A stretch of DNA of 64,000 bases from Beroe forskalii. Lineage: Eukaryota; Ctenophora; Nuda; Beroida; Beroidae. This document shows, piece by piece, positions 23,800-36,582 of the stretch. The notes under the pieces are model-generated. The model saw only the letters and a program-made list of their open reading frames with translations. It was not told where the DNA came from and searched no databases. Within the stretch, counting starts at the first letter, position 1. The number at the start of each line of letters is the position of its first letter. The DNA lies in the NCBI GenBank assembly GCA_011033025.1, contig WFMF01000025.1, positions 359,018 through 423,017 on the forward strand. Direction: 5' to 3'. Both the position numbers and the translations under genes were made by a program.

Positions 23800-26118
23800 C
23801 TAAAAGCTTTGAAAGCTGTCTGCTTTGAAGCTTTGATATCAGTGAACAGTTCGAGAGTCAATTTCAATGATTCCACGAAACATGAGTCATCGTACCTACC
23901 TACTACCAAGTGATAAGCATGGTACCATAGCAGTTGCTAGCTAGATTATGATAGTGGTATAGACGACTTCGATCGCAGTATTGGTGAACCCATACCGCAT
24001 CCTGTATGGTACTTGTATGGTACCTACTTACGACCTACCATCCCAATGTAGGAGTTAATTTGCTAAAATCAGTCCCTTTATTGGTGGATGGAGTTTGTTT
24101 CTCCTTTCATTCCAGTATGTTCCTGTTGCAATAAAGCTGCACAATCCGAGTTTCGACCATGTTAAATTTTTCAGCAAATATTTTTCAACTATTTCAAGTC
24201 ATTTTTAAAAATTGCTTGAAGTAAAACACCGGGGATCGTAAACAATCTCAACAAATTAACAACAATACAACATACTGCGGGCAAGTGCACTGTGCACACC
24301 GTTGGATCAATAGATAAGGATATCAGGTTAAACATTATATCAAAGTGCCAATGAACACACGACAAGTGAATTAGGCTTTTACGTATTTGCGTGTAAAAAT
24401 GCTGGCAAAATATATACGTGGTAGGTTGCTGATTGTTTTGTTGGTGAATGAAAGGCCTAGGTAATCTGATTCCCTTCTCTTTACGTCATGTTAGGTGTGC
24501 CTATGCTATGTGTTTGATCACGCACGGCATTCCAAAATCAGTCAGCAGCACATTTCATATAAATCAATTTGAAATAACCTAAAGCTTGTTGATATAGGAA
24601 TTCGTTTATTTTATAGATCATACTCTCCAGTGCCAAACAGAAGGGGGGTCGAAATAAACGTCTTTCGGTAGAGAATTAGCAAAATCGCTGCAAACGGGTG
24701 AGTTTCAAATAAACGGGTGGTGATGGGTGACATAAATTTTTGAACAAAAACAATAAAGATATTTTGGTGGAATGAATTATGAAATATATAGAAAATCCAA
24801 AAAAATACTCAAACGGGGAGGTTGCTTAATAAGCGTCTTTAGCTGGGAGAAAAGTCAAAAAATTGCTAACGTCTCAAACCCCCCCCCAGGCACAGGAGAG
24901 TAACAACTGAAAATGAAATTATCTACGGACTAATATAGGGAAACCTATCCTCTATTACTATAAGGAGATAGGGGTAAAGATTGTGGACGATACCTAAATG
25001 AAACTGAAAAGCACAAATAGAGAAGTAGTTTATAAGGAAGCTGAATTATATAAAGTGCAGTGTCATACCTACTTGTACTACGCGAAAATACAAAGATACA
25101 AGTACCTACGGTATTGAATTACTGAAGTACTGAATTACTGAGAAGGGGCCGAGTCGTCGGGCAGGTTGAGATGCAGTTTTTGACCTGTTGAGATTCCATT
25201 TCGGTACTTCTTCCTAGTGCCTATAACCTGTCTCTTTCTCTCTTCAGGTTTTACTTAATGGTTATCGGTTGAGGAGCAGTACGTTACCGGTTCTTTTCAC
25301 ACAAGGGGAGCCGAGTGAGATAAGTCCCTTACACCAGGAGGCAAGCCGAGTTGTATAAGTATAATTAAAGTATAGGTAACGTACTTTGTTGGGATCAATA
25401 ACCTAATATATGCACCAATAATGACTCAATTCGTAGCTATTCTTCTATTCTCGGATCTCGCCAACACCCATCATCTTACTATTCACATTTTACGAGTTTC
25501 GTCATAAGTAGGTACAGATTGATGTTTTGATGACACCGTGAAGGTCATCAAGTTACTGATTATAATTTCGATAACCTCTGTTTATTCTTACCTTTTTCTT
25601 CACTTCTCAAAATTAATAACCCACGAGAAAAAATAAAAAACCATGTGACTCAAATTTGTCAGGCGTTGCCTGACCCCCTTGCGCGCAGAACTGCGCATTT
25701 CTGCTTCTCCATAAAATTGATTTAAGTTTAACTAATAAACTGGTAAAATTTTGCGTCACGTTTTCTTATCGCACTGCAATAACTTCCGAAAAGTGGTTCA
25801 ATTACTACTTACTTATAGAGATTAAGCGCTGTTTTTAGTTCTTCCTTTCGTTACCTATAACTATTCAATTGATTCGTGAATCTAGAAATATAGAAATCTC
25901 ACTGATATTCATCTGTAAATTTTCTTGTCACCTTAATTCCTTAACGAGTAATTGACTGACAGGAGCCCTAACCCAGACCCTAGCCTGGACATTAATATAA
26001 ATCATTGTGGCTGCGCTACGCGGAATATGAAAGTTAGGATTTGCGCCATTTTTGTAACTTTCTCGCGCGTGCTAAAGTGCCCTCACATTTAAATTTTGCA
26101 GCTATATAGTTTTCTCAC
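23800..26118. other. AT-rich non-coding region
   Basis: No gene, tRNA or clear repeat is seen. The stretch is scattered with short T/A runs and gtaccta-like simple motifs. Confidence 0.4.
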
Positions 26119-26274
26119 CTTTGTACGCGGACTGTGAATTTTCTCTAAGTAAAGGGTTTGATCTGCATTTTCCAACAATCCCAGTTTTCCCAGCACATTT
26201 ACTTGCTGAGTTATGGCCCGTTGAAAATCACGGAAAATCATTCGTCTTTGTTTGTTCATAGCTTCTAGGCGCAT
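26119..26274 (-). CDS. Orphan first-exon candidate, unknown protein
   Basis: Minus-strand ATG at 26274 (further in-frame Met at 26259) opens 52 codons that read like real protein, e.g. MNKQRRMIFRDFQRAITQQV followed by NVLGKLGLLENADQTLYLEK, and end at a consensus donor (ACAAAG then GTGAGA) in phase 0. The predicted peptide is helical and charged. No family was recognised, and no matching downstream exon was found at lower coordinates, so the gene structure is unproven. Confidence 0.35.
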
Positions 26275-28887
26275 GGCGTCGCGGGAATGGGAAAACGGTC
26301 TTGAAAAGTTCAATATTTCTAGAATAACGTATCAAAATTTTAAGGTTGCGCTCATATTCGTTGAAATCAAGGTGAATCCTTACTCTCCCTGACCAATGAA
26401 CATATCTCGGGGGACTTGTCCCGGGGGACCTTTACCTCTTGAGCCATCATTCGAATAACCTGCTCAGAGTTTTGTCATAACCTCTCGTGGCTCCTAGAAT
26501 AGTATTTCAGTAATTCTTGCAACGTGACGCAAGGTGCGACAATCCCGTTGAATCGCCGTTACCTGTATGCCTTAGGTACTGATAACTTTAATATAATGTC
26601 ATTTCACAGGGTGTCGTTGAAGGTAATATCCACCGCTCACGTGTCATATATTCTTGCAGCTAAGTAGTAGGTACTAGGTAAGTGCTACAGCAGCCCTACC
26701 TCACTACAGTAGGAGCGTGCGGGCTTGAAAGGATAATATTAATATACCTGCAGCATTATATTTATGTGAGTATCCGAACAGTGTAGCTCTGATCCTCTCC
26801 TGTAGCTATCAGTCCACAGAACTGGGTCGAATCTGAGCGTTAGCGTTGTAATACGGTGAGTAATAATGTTGAGCCCTGAAGGGGCGAGCCATTATTATGA
26901 ACCGTATTGATTATTCTACCGATTGAATGAATTCATTTTTTCATAATTCGTCATAAAACTGCCGTTCCGCATAATCATATAAATTATTCGACTTTTTAAG
27001 CCGTCCGGCCTGCAGCTTTGACATTTATAACGTTTTCTATGAAATCGAAATATTACTAGGTTAGCTCATTTGAGCTCTACACTCTGTTCACTTTAATATC
27101 AATTACAGTTTTAATGAAAACGTCGCGAGTTCAATAAAGTTATTAGTGCTCCTAAGCAGCATCGAGTGAGCCCCATCATTACTACCTGCTGCCTCTGACT
27201 CGCAGTCCTAGCTCGACTAGTAGTTGCTGCTTTAGGTTCCTTCACCCCTTTTAAATTCTAGAATTATGATAAAACCAGCATCGTTTTACCATCTTCAACC
27301 TGAACCATGAGTCACGACGACGTTCAAGTTTCAACCATCTATAGCTCTTTAGTTAAGGGTGCGTTTAGAGTGAATTTGGGGTGAGCCTAGGGTGCATTCT
27401 GTTTTGGAGAGGTGCCCTTAGGGTGCATTTGGGGTGAATTAAAGGTGCAATAAGGCTGCATTTAGGCCGAGGGTGTGTCGAACGACTGGTCATTGACCAT
27501 TCTTATTTGTGTCGCACCTTCGCAAATGATACTTGAAGTCCAAGATTTGATCACTTAAAAGCGCAACCGGCCATTCGTTTTTGTTTAAACTTAAAAAAAG
27601 GCCAACAAGGTGTCCATTTTAGCGTTTCCTCCTTGCGCGATGTAGGTCGCGAGTGGTAAAAACAAATGATCAAGACTAAAATCAGATAAGCTGATGTTAT
27701 AATCGATTTGATACTGATATGCTGTGATGAGATCAAAGGATTTGGACTGGCTAAATGTTTGGAAGCAACTGATTTGATGGGCCGCGCAGCTTGCATGCCA
27801 GGACAACTTGAATAAAGGAATAAGATTGCATCTGTAATTCTTGACAGATTTTCATTTTTCATTGTATTAAGCTCCCTATACTAATGAATACCTTTGAGAA
27901 CTCCCTATCTCTATACCTGGTGCTCCTAATAATCTACAAGACACCAAGTCGTGCCAATATAGCAATTCTGCTCTCTTTGATGTTGCTATTTCTGACGTAA
28001 AATCACCCGACTATTGCATTTAATTATTCAATCTTTTATTATCTTTCATTCTTTTATTACTTCTGATTCCCTTGTTCGCAGAAATTTAAGTTTATGTTGC
28101 CTTTCATTTGAAGATCAAGTGAGTAAGTGACCGGCAAAACCAGATTCGCTGTCGTGGCTACGAAATAGTGAAATGGTATGGAAAGTGAAAATGCATGACT
28201 GTTCTTGTCGTTTAGCCTATATTTGATGGCAGTTATGTAGCTTGAAGCTTATAGAGAGTAAAATTATAATGTGTTACCCTAATCTTAATACGACAAAACC
28301 ATAATGACCCTGACTTTCTGAGTCAACGTTATAGGAATCCACTTGATACTTTGGTGCATTTAATTAAAGCGTTACTGAGTTAAATCATATATGGTTGAAA
28401 CGTCTGGGCTTCATTTTCTTGAGTGTTGTAGACAGTAGAGAGTAGAAACTATCCGAATTCTCCTGTTCGCAATGCAATGTGCAGTTTCGTTGCAATGTCC
28501 AGTTTCTGCCAATGAAGCGATGAGTTAAGTGAAATTATTCACGTTGGCTTTTACTGGCGCTGTCAGGGAATTCATCGTTTCTGAAAATTCCGGATTATCA
28601 AGCTTGAAAATTCCGGATTATCAAGCTTGTTAATTCGTTGTTATTATAACTCGTAGATAGTCGTTCTTGAAAATTTATAGCCGCATCCAGTGACCAATTG
28701 CACACTGACCACTGACATTCACGTATCCTATTTCTTAAATTTACTTGGATATTTTAATACCAAATCTGAATCCAAAACATAAAGTCAGAAATTCAATCGC
28801 ATGTACTATAAACTTATAAATTGTTGATATTTGATCTATTTTCACTAATTTTTTAATCGAAACTTTGGGTCCGTACTAACTTGATAG
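26275..28887. other. Non-coding region with minor repeats
   Basis: No gene was recognised. 27,355-27,475 holds a degenerate tandem of gggtgcatttggggtgaatt-like units, and 28,575-28,625 a 24-bp direct duplication (gaaaattccggattatcaag). Confidence 0.4.
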
Positions 28888-28895
28888 TGCCCATT

Positions 28896-30511
28896 CAGGC
28901 ATGGATCCAGCCCAGAATTTTTGGGGGCGTGCAAATTTGAGCTCATTTGGCGCCGCTTCGCGGCGCCTCATTTGCAGTAAGTGCGTTTTTTGAAAATAAA
29001 GATAATTCAAGTATGTATTAGCACTAGCAGGGGCCTGGGGGCGGCAGCCCCCAGAGGTCTGGAATGTAAAGAAATGTCATCTCAATAGGGTTTTTGCATT
29101 GTTTTCATCCCAACAGCTTCATCGTTGTAGTCGAACTCAATTTCACTTATTATATTCACAATCAAAAGAAAGAAAAGAACAGCAGGGGCCTGGGGGCGGC
29201 AGCCCCCATAAACCAAGGTCTGGAATGTAAAGAAATGTCATCTCAATAGGGTTTTTGCATTTTTTTCATCTCAACAGCTTATCGTTGTAGTCGAACTCAA
29301 TTTCACTTATTATATTCACAATCAAAAGAAAGAAAGAACAGCAGGGGTCTGGGAGCGGCAGCCCCCAGAAGTCAGAGGTCTGGAATGTAAAGAAATGTCA
29401 TCTCAATAGGGTTTTTGCATTGTTTTCATCTCAACAGCTTCATCGTTGTAGTCGTACTCAATTTTACTAAATATATTCACAATCAAAAAAAGGAAAGAAC
29501 AGCAGGGGTCGTGGGGCGGCAGCCCCCAGAAGCCAGAGGTCTGGATTTTAAAGAAATGTCAAATCAATAAAGTTTTTGCATTGTTTTTGTCTCAACAGCT
29601 TCATCGTTGTAGTCGTACTCAATTTCGCTAAATGTTCACAATCAAAAGAAAGAAAAAACAGTGGGGGTCTGGGGGGCAGCAGCCCCCATAAACCAAAGGT
29701 CTTGAATTTAAAGAAATGTCACCTCAATAGAGTTTTTGCATTGTTTTCATGTCAATTTTCAACAGCTCCGTCGATTTTGTCGTACATTATTTCACTAAAT
29801 ATATTACCAATCACCAGGAATAAAGAACAGCAGGGGTCTGGGGTGGCAGCCCCAAGAAGCCATATGCCTGGAGTAAGACATGTCTGTTGTCACCTCAATA
29901 GCTCAATAGGGTTTTGCAATGTTTTCATTTCAACAGCACGATCGATAATGTCGCACTCAATTTCAATAAATTTAATATTGTAAATCAAATGAACAGCAGG
30001 GGTCTGAGCCCTCAGACTCTGAGGGCGGCAGCCCCAGAAAGCCAGACTCCAGAGTTTGGGAAGAAACAGTTTTGGAAGAAACACGTGAAGAAGTGACAAC
30101 AATAGCGTATTCCCATTCAATTGATACTTTTATGTCTCCAAACCAATAATTCAGTTCAGGTAAAGCTTGTCCGTGGAGACAATTACTGCAGCATCTGATG
30201 TTCTCAGTGGTATCCATCATTGAAGCATCCTTCAGGCCCACACTGAATGGAAGGCCATCGATTTGTGACGTATGCTATTCTAGATACTTGACAGTTGACA
30301 AATAAGACTATACATGGATCGGAATTTATAACCTTATATGTTTAAAAAACTAATAATTTTCATAAATTCTTTAGTCCTTTTTCGGACTGTATTTTAAATT
30401 CTAATGATGCTTTAGTTTGAAGTCTTTGAATTGCACGCCCAGAGCACGCCCCCAAATTTTCGTTTGGGGGCGTGCGCACGCCCCCAGCACGCCCCCGTGG
30501 ATCCATGCCTG
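28896..30511. mobile_element. hAT-like non-autonomous transposon, 1.6 kb, with internal satellite
   Basis: The ends are inverted repeats, caggcatggatcc at 28896 and ggatccatgcctg ending at 30511. They are flanked by 8-bp duplications with one mismatch, tgcccatt (28888-28895) and cgcccatt (30512-30519). Near the ends are ggggcgtgc-rich subterminal blocks. Most of the body is a tandem array of a roughly 160-bp unit. No transposase was found. The end sequence resembles the common CAGG..GGATCC ends of animal hAT elements. Confidence 0.85.
29026..29999. repeat. ~160-bp satellite inside a hAT-like element
   Basis: Seven starts of a unit beginning agcaggggtctgggggcggc at 29026, 29181, 29340, 29501, 29660, 29829 and 29994, with spacing of 155-169 bp. 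The copies diverge progressively toward the right end, so the left copies are the younger ones. Confidence 0.9.
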
Positions 30512-30523
30512 CGCCCATTAGAT

Positions 30524-30715
30524 CTATGATTTGATAGGATCTGTGAACTGTGCTTGAACAATTGTACACTGGAATTCTGATGTCTGCGCTAACAGCTGGT
30601 AATATAATTTATAAATAGCGCCACCTTTAACGGCTCCATCAGCTGTTCTTGCAGGCTTCTTGCCGCACAATCGCACCCAGACACTTACATCATCTCCATT
30701 AATTCTCTGCTGGCA
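30524..30715 (-). CDS. Orphan terminal-exon candidate, unknown protein
   Basis: Minus-strand exon with a strong acceptor (ttgatcaattttcag) at 30715 and 63 in-frame codons to a TAG at 30524, starting CQQRINGDDVSVWVRLCGKK and ending AQFTDPIKS. The composition is protein-like with balanced residues. No family was recognised and no upstream exon was found. The hAT-like element lies immediately downstream, so the real gene end may have been displaced. A second coding-like minus-strand stretch (about 30,100-30,240) lies inside that element. Confidence 0.35.
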   Translation of the reverse strand, partial: CQQRINGDDVSVWVRLCGKKPARTADGAVKGGAIYKLYYQLLAQTSEFQCTIVQAQFTDPIKS

Positions 30716-30730
30716 CTGAAAATTGATCAA

Positions 30731-31332
30731 ATCAAATCATAGAGTCCATGATCGAAATAATATGTGCCTGAACGGGGTATAATACGCGTAAGATTGGCGT
30801 TACACAGTTGTTGATCAGCTGTATATCTTTGTTCGCCGGGACTTGTGAGGCATTACCTACCGCTTCTTGTTCTTGTAGTCTCGGGCCTCGGCCGTCTATC
30901 CATCTGTGCTGTCAATTATGTTATTTTCGACCTAAAATTCAGGGAAATGGTTTGACTGCTTCAGAAAGTTATAATCTTCCATTTCTGCTCTTTACACACT
31001 TTCGTCCTTCGCGCACTACCTATTACTATAAAAATCCCAGTTTTCACTCCATGTTACTCAAAGGAGATTCTGATCAAGGCGAGCTTACTTATACTAAAGA
31101 GTGGAAATAATTTTAGTGCGTTAGTATCTTAGCTCCTTCAAGTCAACGAAATTCTTTTTTGATTATTTCATGTCATAGGCAGCATAGTTGAAATTAGCCT
31201 AAGCATATTAACAAAATGCTTTCTTAGTTACTACTCGGCCCGTTACTAATTTACTATCATTTATAATATGAATGTTTGAGATGCAATTTTCTGATTCAAA
31301 TTGTACACTTAATCTCAATTCCATTCTAACTT
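30731..31332. other. Non-coding stretch
   Basis: Nothing recognisable. The plus-strand frame at 30,808-31,110 is Cys/Ser-rich and matches nothing by eye. Confidence 0.4.
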
Positions 31333-31918
31333 CCCAATCTTACTTCCCACTTCCCATTCCCACTTCCCATTCCCGCTTCCCATTCCCATTTCCCATTCCC
31401 ACTTCCATTCCCACTTCCCATTTCCACTTACCATTCCCACTTACCATTCCCACTTACCATACCCACTTCCCATTCCCACTTCCCATTCCCATTACCACTT
31501 CACATTCTCACTTCCCATTCCCACTTCCCATTCCCACTTCCCATCCCCGCTTCCCACTTCCCATTCCCACTTCCCATTCCCACTTCCCATTCCCACTTCC
31601 CATTCCCACTTCCCATTCCCACTTCCCATTCCCACTTCCCATTCCCACTTCCCATCCCCACTTCCCATTCCCACTTCCAATTCCCACTTCCCATTCCAAT
31701 CCCACTTCCTATTCCCACTTCCCATTCCCACTTCCCATTCCCACTTCCCATTCCCACTTCCCATTCCCACTTCTCATTCCCACTTTCCATTCCCACTTTC
31801 CATTCCCATTTCCCATTCCCACTTCACATTCCCACTTCCCATTCCCACTTTCCATTCCCACTTCCCATTCCCACTTTCCATTCCCACTTTCCAATCCCAC
31901 TTCCTATTCCCACTGTCC
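31333..31918. repeat. 12-bp minisatellite
   Basis: About 48 copies of a 12-bp unit close to cacttcccattc, pyrimidine-only on the plus strand apart from the adenines. Because 12 is a multiple of three, long open frames run through it on both strands (Ser/His/Phe/Pro repeats on plus, Gly/Met/Trp/Glu on minus). These frames are a consequence of the repeat and not evidence of a gene. Confidence 0.9.
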
Positions 31919-32825
31919 ATGGTGTACACATGAGATCTGGCTTCCTGACAGACTGGCAGTCCTGCACTGCCTGATGACCCTGGGGAGTGAATGGGACTTG
32001 TTCCCTTCTGCAACGTCTGCTTTTCGAACCATTCCCTCTTCAGCAGAAAATGTCCCATTTGACCCCTCACCCAAAGCAAAAGTTATTTTATAATTTAAAT
32101 ATTAGCACCCTGTTCTAATCCGTGCTGGAGCTAGTTTCAAAAGCTCGGTGCTCAAAAGGATGTCTTTTGAGTTTGGTGCGAGGGTCACGTATTCATTCAG
32201 CTGGGGCCCGCTGACGTCACAAATGTAGACAAGCTGACAAGGGTAGTTTAAAAATAAGGTATAATCAATTATTGAGAAGCAGCGTATTTTGCTGAAGGTG
32301 CTCTGCTCGTGACGTTAGAAGTATTATTCCTATATTCCCGCCCTGCAAAACCACCTCATTATCTCAATGACATTTTATTGGCTTTTTATTGATATTTCTC
32401 TGCGCTTCATCTGTCAATTGTCATCTGCATGCTTAGTGTTATGTGCGCTGAACGTTTGAGGAGATCTGAATAAAATGATTGTTGAGTAATAAAGATTCCT
32501 AATTGCAATTTTTTATGCCATAATAGCATAATGTTTATGCAGCTTTAGGCTTCCTGATACAGATTCTTGGGTATTTGGAATTCCTTTTTAAATTAAAAAA
32601 GGGTGTTGTCAACTGACGACTGTTTTATTCGTCCAGGTAATCTTATAATAGTATAATATCACCAAATTGATATTTTGTTAGCTATATGTGGCTCTATATT
32701 TGGTTATGGGGACTGACTGCTGTATGCTACTTTCCTATAATAACCATTTTGACATAGAACTGCAATTTGTAGAAGCGGTAGAGAATTCGTTGTATCATGT
32801 ATGCGATTTGTTTCCATCTCCAGAA
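31919..32825. other. Non-coding stretch after the 12-bp array
   Basis: The first 170 bp are of more balanced composition and stay open on the minus strand (HSPGSSGSAGLPVCQEARS), but I see no splice sites or family. The rest is AT-rich with nothing recognisable. Confidence 0.35.
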
Positions 32826-32978
32826 ATATCACCACCAAAACCGTTGGACGGTTGGTCTAGTAACCCCCCGCTGGTTTGGATGTGATCAGCCCATTTTGTC
32901 TCTTTTCAGGTTCCGTTGTCACATCCAAACCCGCGGGGGGTTACTAGACCAACCGTCCAACGGTTTTGGTGGTGATAT
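32826..32978. mobile_element. Palindromic (foldback) MITE-like element, ~153 bp
   Basis: Two near-perfect inverted arms of about 58 bp (atatcaccaccaaaaccgtt at the left; its complement ends at 32978) around a loop of about 35 bp. The outermost bases include a TA on each side, so a TA target duplication is possible. Confidence 0.7.
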
Positions 32979-33164
32979 CTTGACAGATGCATGTAGTTTG
33001 AACCCATGTTACTTACCCAAAGGCAGTTTGGACCAACGTAACTTGCCCTCACGTAGTCCGGACCCACGTTACTAGCCCACACGCAAGTCTAACCCACATA
33101 ACTCACCCTGACGAAGTCCAAAACTACGTTGTTCTAACTTGGAATAACTAGAATTGATATATTT

Positions 33165-33490
33165 CTTAATTTCTACAAATCGTCCACGTGAACTCACGTG
33201 CTTAAATATAGCAACCAGATCTAATTTCACGTGCATTAGTCGTATTTGAACTCATTTCAACGTAACTAAGTCGAAAATCCCGTGTAAATATCAATTTCTT
33301 CAAATCCCCTAATTTCTACAAAACGTCCGTGTGAACTCACGTGCTGAAAAATGGTAACCAGAACTAATTTCACGTGCATTAGTCGTATTTAAACTCATTT
33401 CAACATAATCTAGTCGAAAATCCCGTGTAAACATCAATTTCTTCAAATCCCCTAATTTCTACAAAACGTCCGCGTGAAATCACGTGCTTC
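33165..33490. repeat. ~143-bp tandem repeat, 2.3 copies
   Basis: Units starting ctaatttctacaaaacgtcc at about 33165, 33309 and 33451, with several percent divergence. The stretch just before it (32,995-33,125) holds degenerate ~37-bp repeats with the motif acgtaact. Confidence 0.75.
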
Positions 33491-35446
33491 ACTAGTCCAT
33501 CGTATATTTCCCATCCCTATTCAATGCGAGACATGGAGAAACCATTATCAGTTCACCTTCGTATCACAGAATAGGACTACAGTACAATTTTTTTTTCATA
33601 TTAACAAAATTTCAATCAATTTGCAGTTCAATTTTTAGAAGTCTCCCACGACGACAATCTTCGACCGATCGCCCTGAAACTCGTTTCATAGCTAAATCTT
33701 AAAGTCTAAAAGCAGCAGTTCAAAGTAAAACATAATCCGATGAAAAATCTTTGAGTTGGAGATGTCTAAAGTAGCGCAAAATAGCGTTCTATCGCAAAAT
33801 ACACTATTTTAGTGGTTTTACTCGAATTTGATGACGTCATCACAGCACCCAAATAGGCTCAAACCAACTTCCAATATAGCCTAAGCCACAATTCTGCCTT
33901 AGCACAACATACTTTGGCCGGTCTCATCTCAAGATAAGTCGTAGTTCTTGACATCTCACTCGTTTAAGTTTTGTCCAATAATTTGGAAATCGAGATAGCC
34001 CAATGATCCATATGATTTTCTGAAAGCTCTTTAAATTTGCTAAAAATTATTCTGAAAAATCAGAGAGCTATCTCCTTTCCTTCTTGGTGAAAAATGCGCT
34101 CGAAAATGGCCTAATTTTCGCTAAAAAAGCAATAAAACTTAGCTAAGTTGATGACGTCATAGTGACGTGATGATGACGTCACCAGACCTTCTCACATAGC
34201 CTAAGCCACACTCCCATCTTACATGAACAAAACGTGACCTCGATCATGGCCCTACCATTTCCCGTTCTTGGGTAACAATTGTCTTAGTACTATAACTACT
34301 ATTATTACCCTGCAGTGTAATTACTTTTCGAATTTTTGAGCAATATTAATCATGTAATATCACCGTACCCAGCAGTTGAATTACTGTCAAGTGTGTAATT
34401 ACTATACCTCAACTGTTGAATTACTATTCAAGTGTTGAATTACTATTCCCAGCTGTTGAATTACTACTGTTGAATTACTACCAATTTTCTGAAACGGCCA
34501 TTCGCACGATTCTAACCTATTTGCTATCTCTGTGCGGATGTAAATTGGAGAATAATAAGCTCCCATGATATCTGTTATCGCACTTTTCATATTGAAAACG
34601 ATTCGATATAATCTATTCTTAACCGTATATATACTGTAAAACAAGATAAAATAGCGATAAGGAGCACAAAATGTTCGGTACGATATATGTTATATTCTTC
34701 GGTAGCACAAGATAAAGTAAATCTAAATGGCGCCACCCAGACGGGCTTCATAACTCCATCCGTGTTTCAATGTTTATTTAACTAGTCTTAGAGAGATAAC
34801 GCAGACTTGTGGCGCCATATATAGGGTGTATTGCTCCGTTTTATCAAATTCAACTTCATTATTTCTGTGCGCCGTCGTTTCTATCTGTCAGTGTTCGTTA
34901 CTTATTTTAGATCGGGATGAAGATAATGATTATGGCACAAAACTTATTGTTCAACTGAGGAGTACATAGTACATACATTTTGATGCACTCTAAAGATTTA
35001 GCTGACTACATTCACATGTGATCGTGTTTTTCTTTAAGGGCAGATTCTATACGAGATCCGCATAAGATTGTAGTTCTCGAGTCAGTTGTTATTAATGTTT
35101 GTGGTGTGAATTGATTTCTTTTCGATTGAGTACTTTTTATGGCAATGAAAGATGAAAACAAAATTTTTGTGAAGTATATATACATACACTACGTCATACA
35201 CTAACAGTATGTATCAATGCTGGGCGCTGGTTGTACTATTTGGACTTTTGAACTTATTCGCTGAATTGACCCCGATACGATGATGGTGTGATTCTGACTT
35301 TTACAAATCACTGGCAAATTTGTCCAAAATTCTCGCCTGTTTCAATTATGAAATAGTGTACCCATTATTCATAAAACATTGAGTTCGAATACTTAAGTTT
35401 CAAACCGTCTACTTTGATTGATGCGTATATGGCAGGGCCAATAATA
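33491..35446. other. Non-coding region
   Basis: No gene was seen. It contains several tgatgacgtcat-type CRE-like palindromes (33,830 and 34,150-34,190) and a short degenerate tandem of tgttgaattactatt at 34,375-34,490. Confidence 0.4.
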
Positions 35447-35610
35447 CAGTAAATACACACTTGGGTGTAAATTACCATCGTAATTGCACTCGCAAGCTCG
35501 TGCAATTACTCAATAAATGCACTCGCAAGCTCGTGCATTTATTGCATGAATTCCACTCGCAAGCTCGTGGAATTAATGTGGTAATTACACACCCAAGTGT
35601 GTATTTACCG
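35447..35610. mobile_element. Palindromic MITE, 164 bp, TA target
   Basis: The inverted ends begin cagtaaatacacacttgggt and finish with the complement ending accg. A TA flanks each side (35445-35446 and 35611-35612). The interior is three copies of the palindrome cactcgcaagctcgtg. The TA duplication suggests a Tc1/mariner-type origin, which is an inference. Confidence 0.75.
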
Positions 35611-35744
35611 TATATTATTATATAACATTAACTAGTCGGTTCCCGTCCTACGGACGGCGAATGATGGCAGCCGCATGAGCTAACGGCCACATGTCCATTT
35701 GACAGTGATTTGACCGAGCGAGTTTGGAGGGGAAATTCGAAACT

Positions 35745-36320
35745 TAAATTTCTACGAAAAAAAAGCTTCCCACGCCCCCAACAGTAACTCAATATTGCCG
35801 ACAATATTCTCAAAACCTTTACTCATCATAAGCAACTCCATAGCGAAGGAATTTTGAAAAAATTCGAAAATCTTTTTTTGTTGAAAAAAGGGCGTGGCCT
35901 CCCACGCCCCTTAGGGTGACCCAATAATTCGGACAAAATTCTCAAAACTTTTATTCATCATAAGCAACTTAATGGCGAAGGAATTTTGAAAAAAATCGAA
36001 AGTTTAATTTTTGCGAAAAAAAGGGCGTGGCCTCCCACGCTCCTCAGAGTGACCCAATAATTCGGACAAAATTCTCAAAATTTTTATTCATCATAAGCAA
36101 CTCAATGGCGAAGGAATTTTGAAAAAATTCGAAAGTTTAATTTTTGCGAAAAAAAGGGCGTGGCCCCCCCACGCCCCTCAGGGTGACCCAATAATTCGGA
36201 CACAATCCTCAAAATTTTTATTCATCATAAACAACTCGATGGCGAAAGAATTTTGGAAAAATTCGAAACTTTAATTTTTGCGAAAAAAGGGCGTGGCCCA
36301 CCACGCCTCTCAGGGTGGCC
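35745..36320. repeat. 133-bp satellite, about four copies
   Basis: The motif gggcgtgg recurs at 35890, 36023, 36156 and 36289, an exact 133-bp period, with an older divergent copy to the left. Each unit carries cccacgcccct, and gggcgtgg pairs with it to form a short hairpin. Confidence 0.9.
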
Positions 36321-36490
36321 GAAAAAATCTCGTATTATTTTTCTGATTTATTATAAAGTTTTTGCAACACGATGAAAAAAGAATTTCGTTGCCTACTTGA
36401 AAACGAATCGCCATAAATAAATAAATAAATAAATAAAGAAATAAATCAGGGCGCTGGCAAGCGCCCGCAGCGCAAGTTTGCTCACAATCA

Positions 36491-36582
36491 GGGCATCTGC
36501 CCGAAGGGCAGATGCCCTCGGCCCGAAGGGCCGAGGGCAGCCGAATTGGCCAGCAGTCCCGGCCCGAAGGGCCGGGACTGCT
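36491..36582. other. Cluster of three perfect GC-rich hairpins with GAA loops
   Basis: Three consecutive perfect stems, each with the core cccgaagggc: 36491-36517 (12-bp stem), 36517-36535 (8-bp stem) and 36552-36582 (14-bp stem), all with a gaa loop. The block is bracketed by agggcgctggca near 36,450 and its inverse tgccagcgccct near 36,681, so it may be the core of a larger inverted-repeat element. Confidence 0.8.

Noticed and set aside
31272-32093. 273-codon Pro/His/Phe/Ser repeat frame and antisense Gly/Trp/Glu frames
   Set aside because: Explained by the 12-bp array; no splice site or domain.
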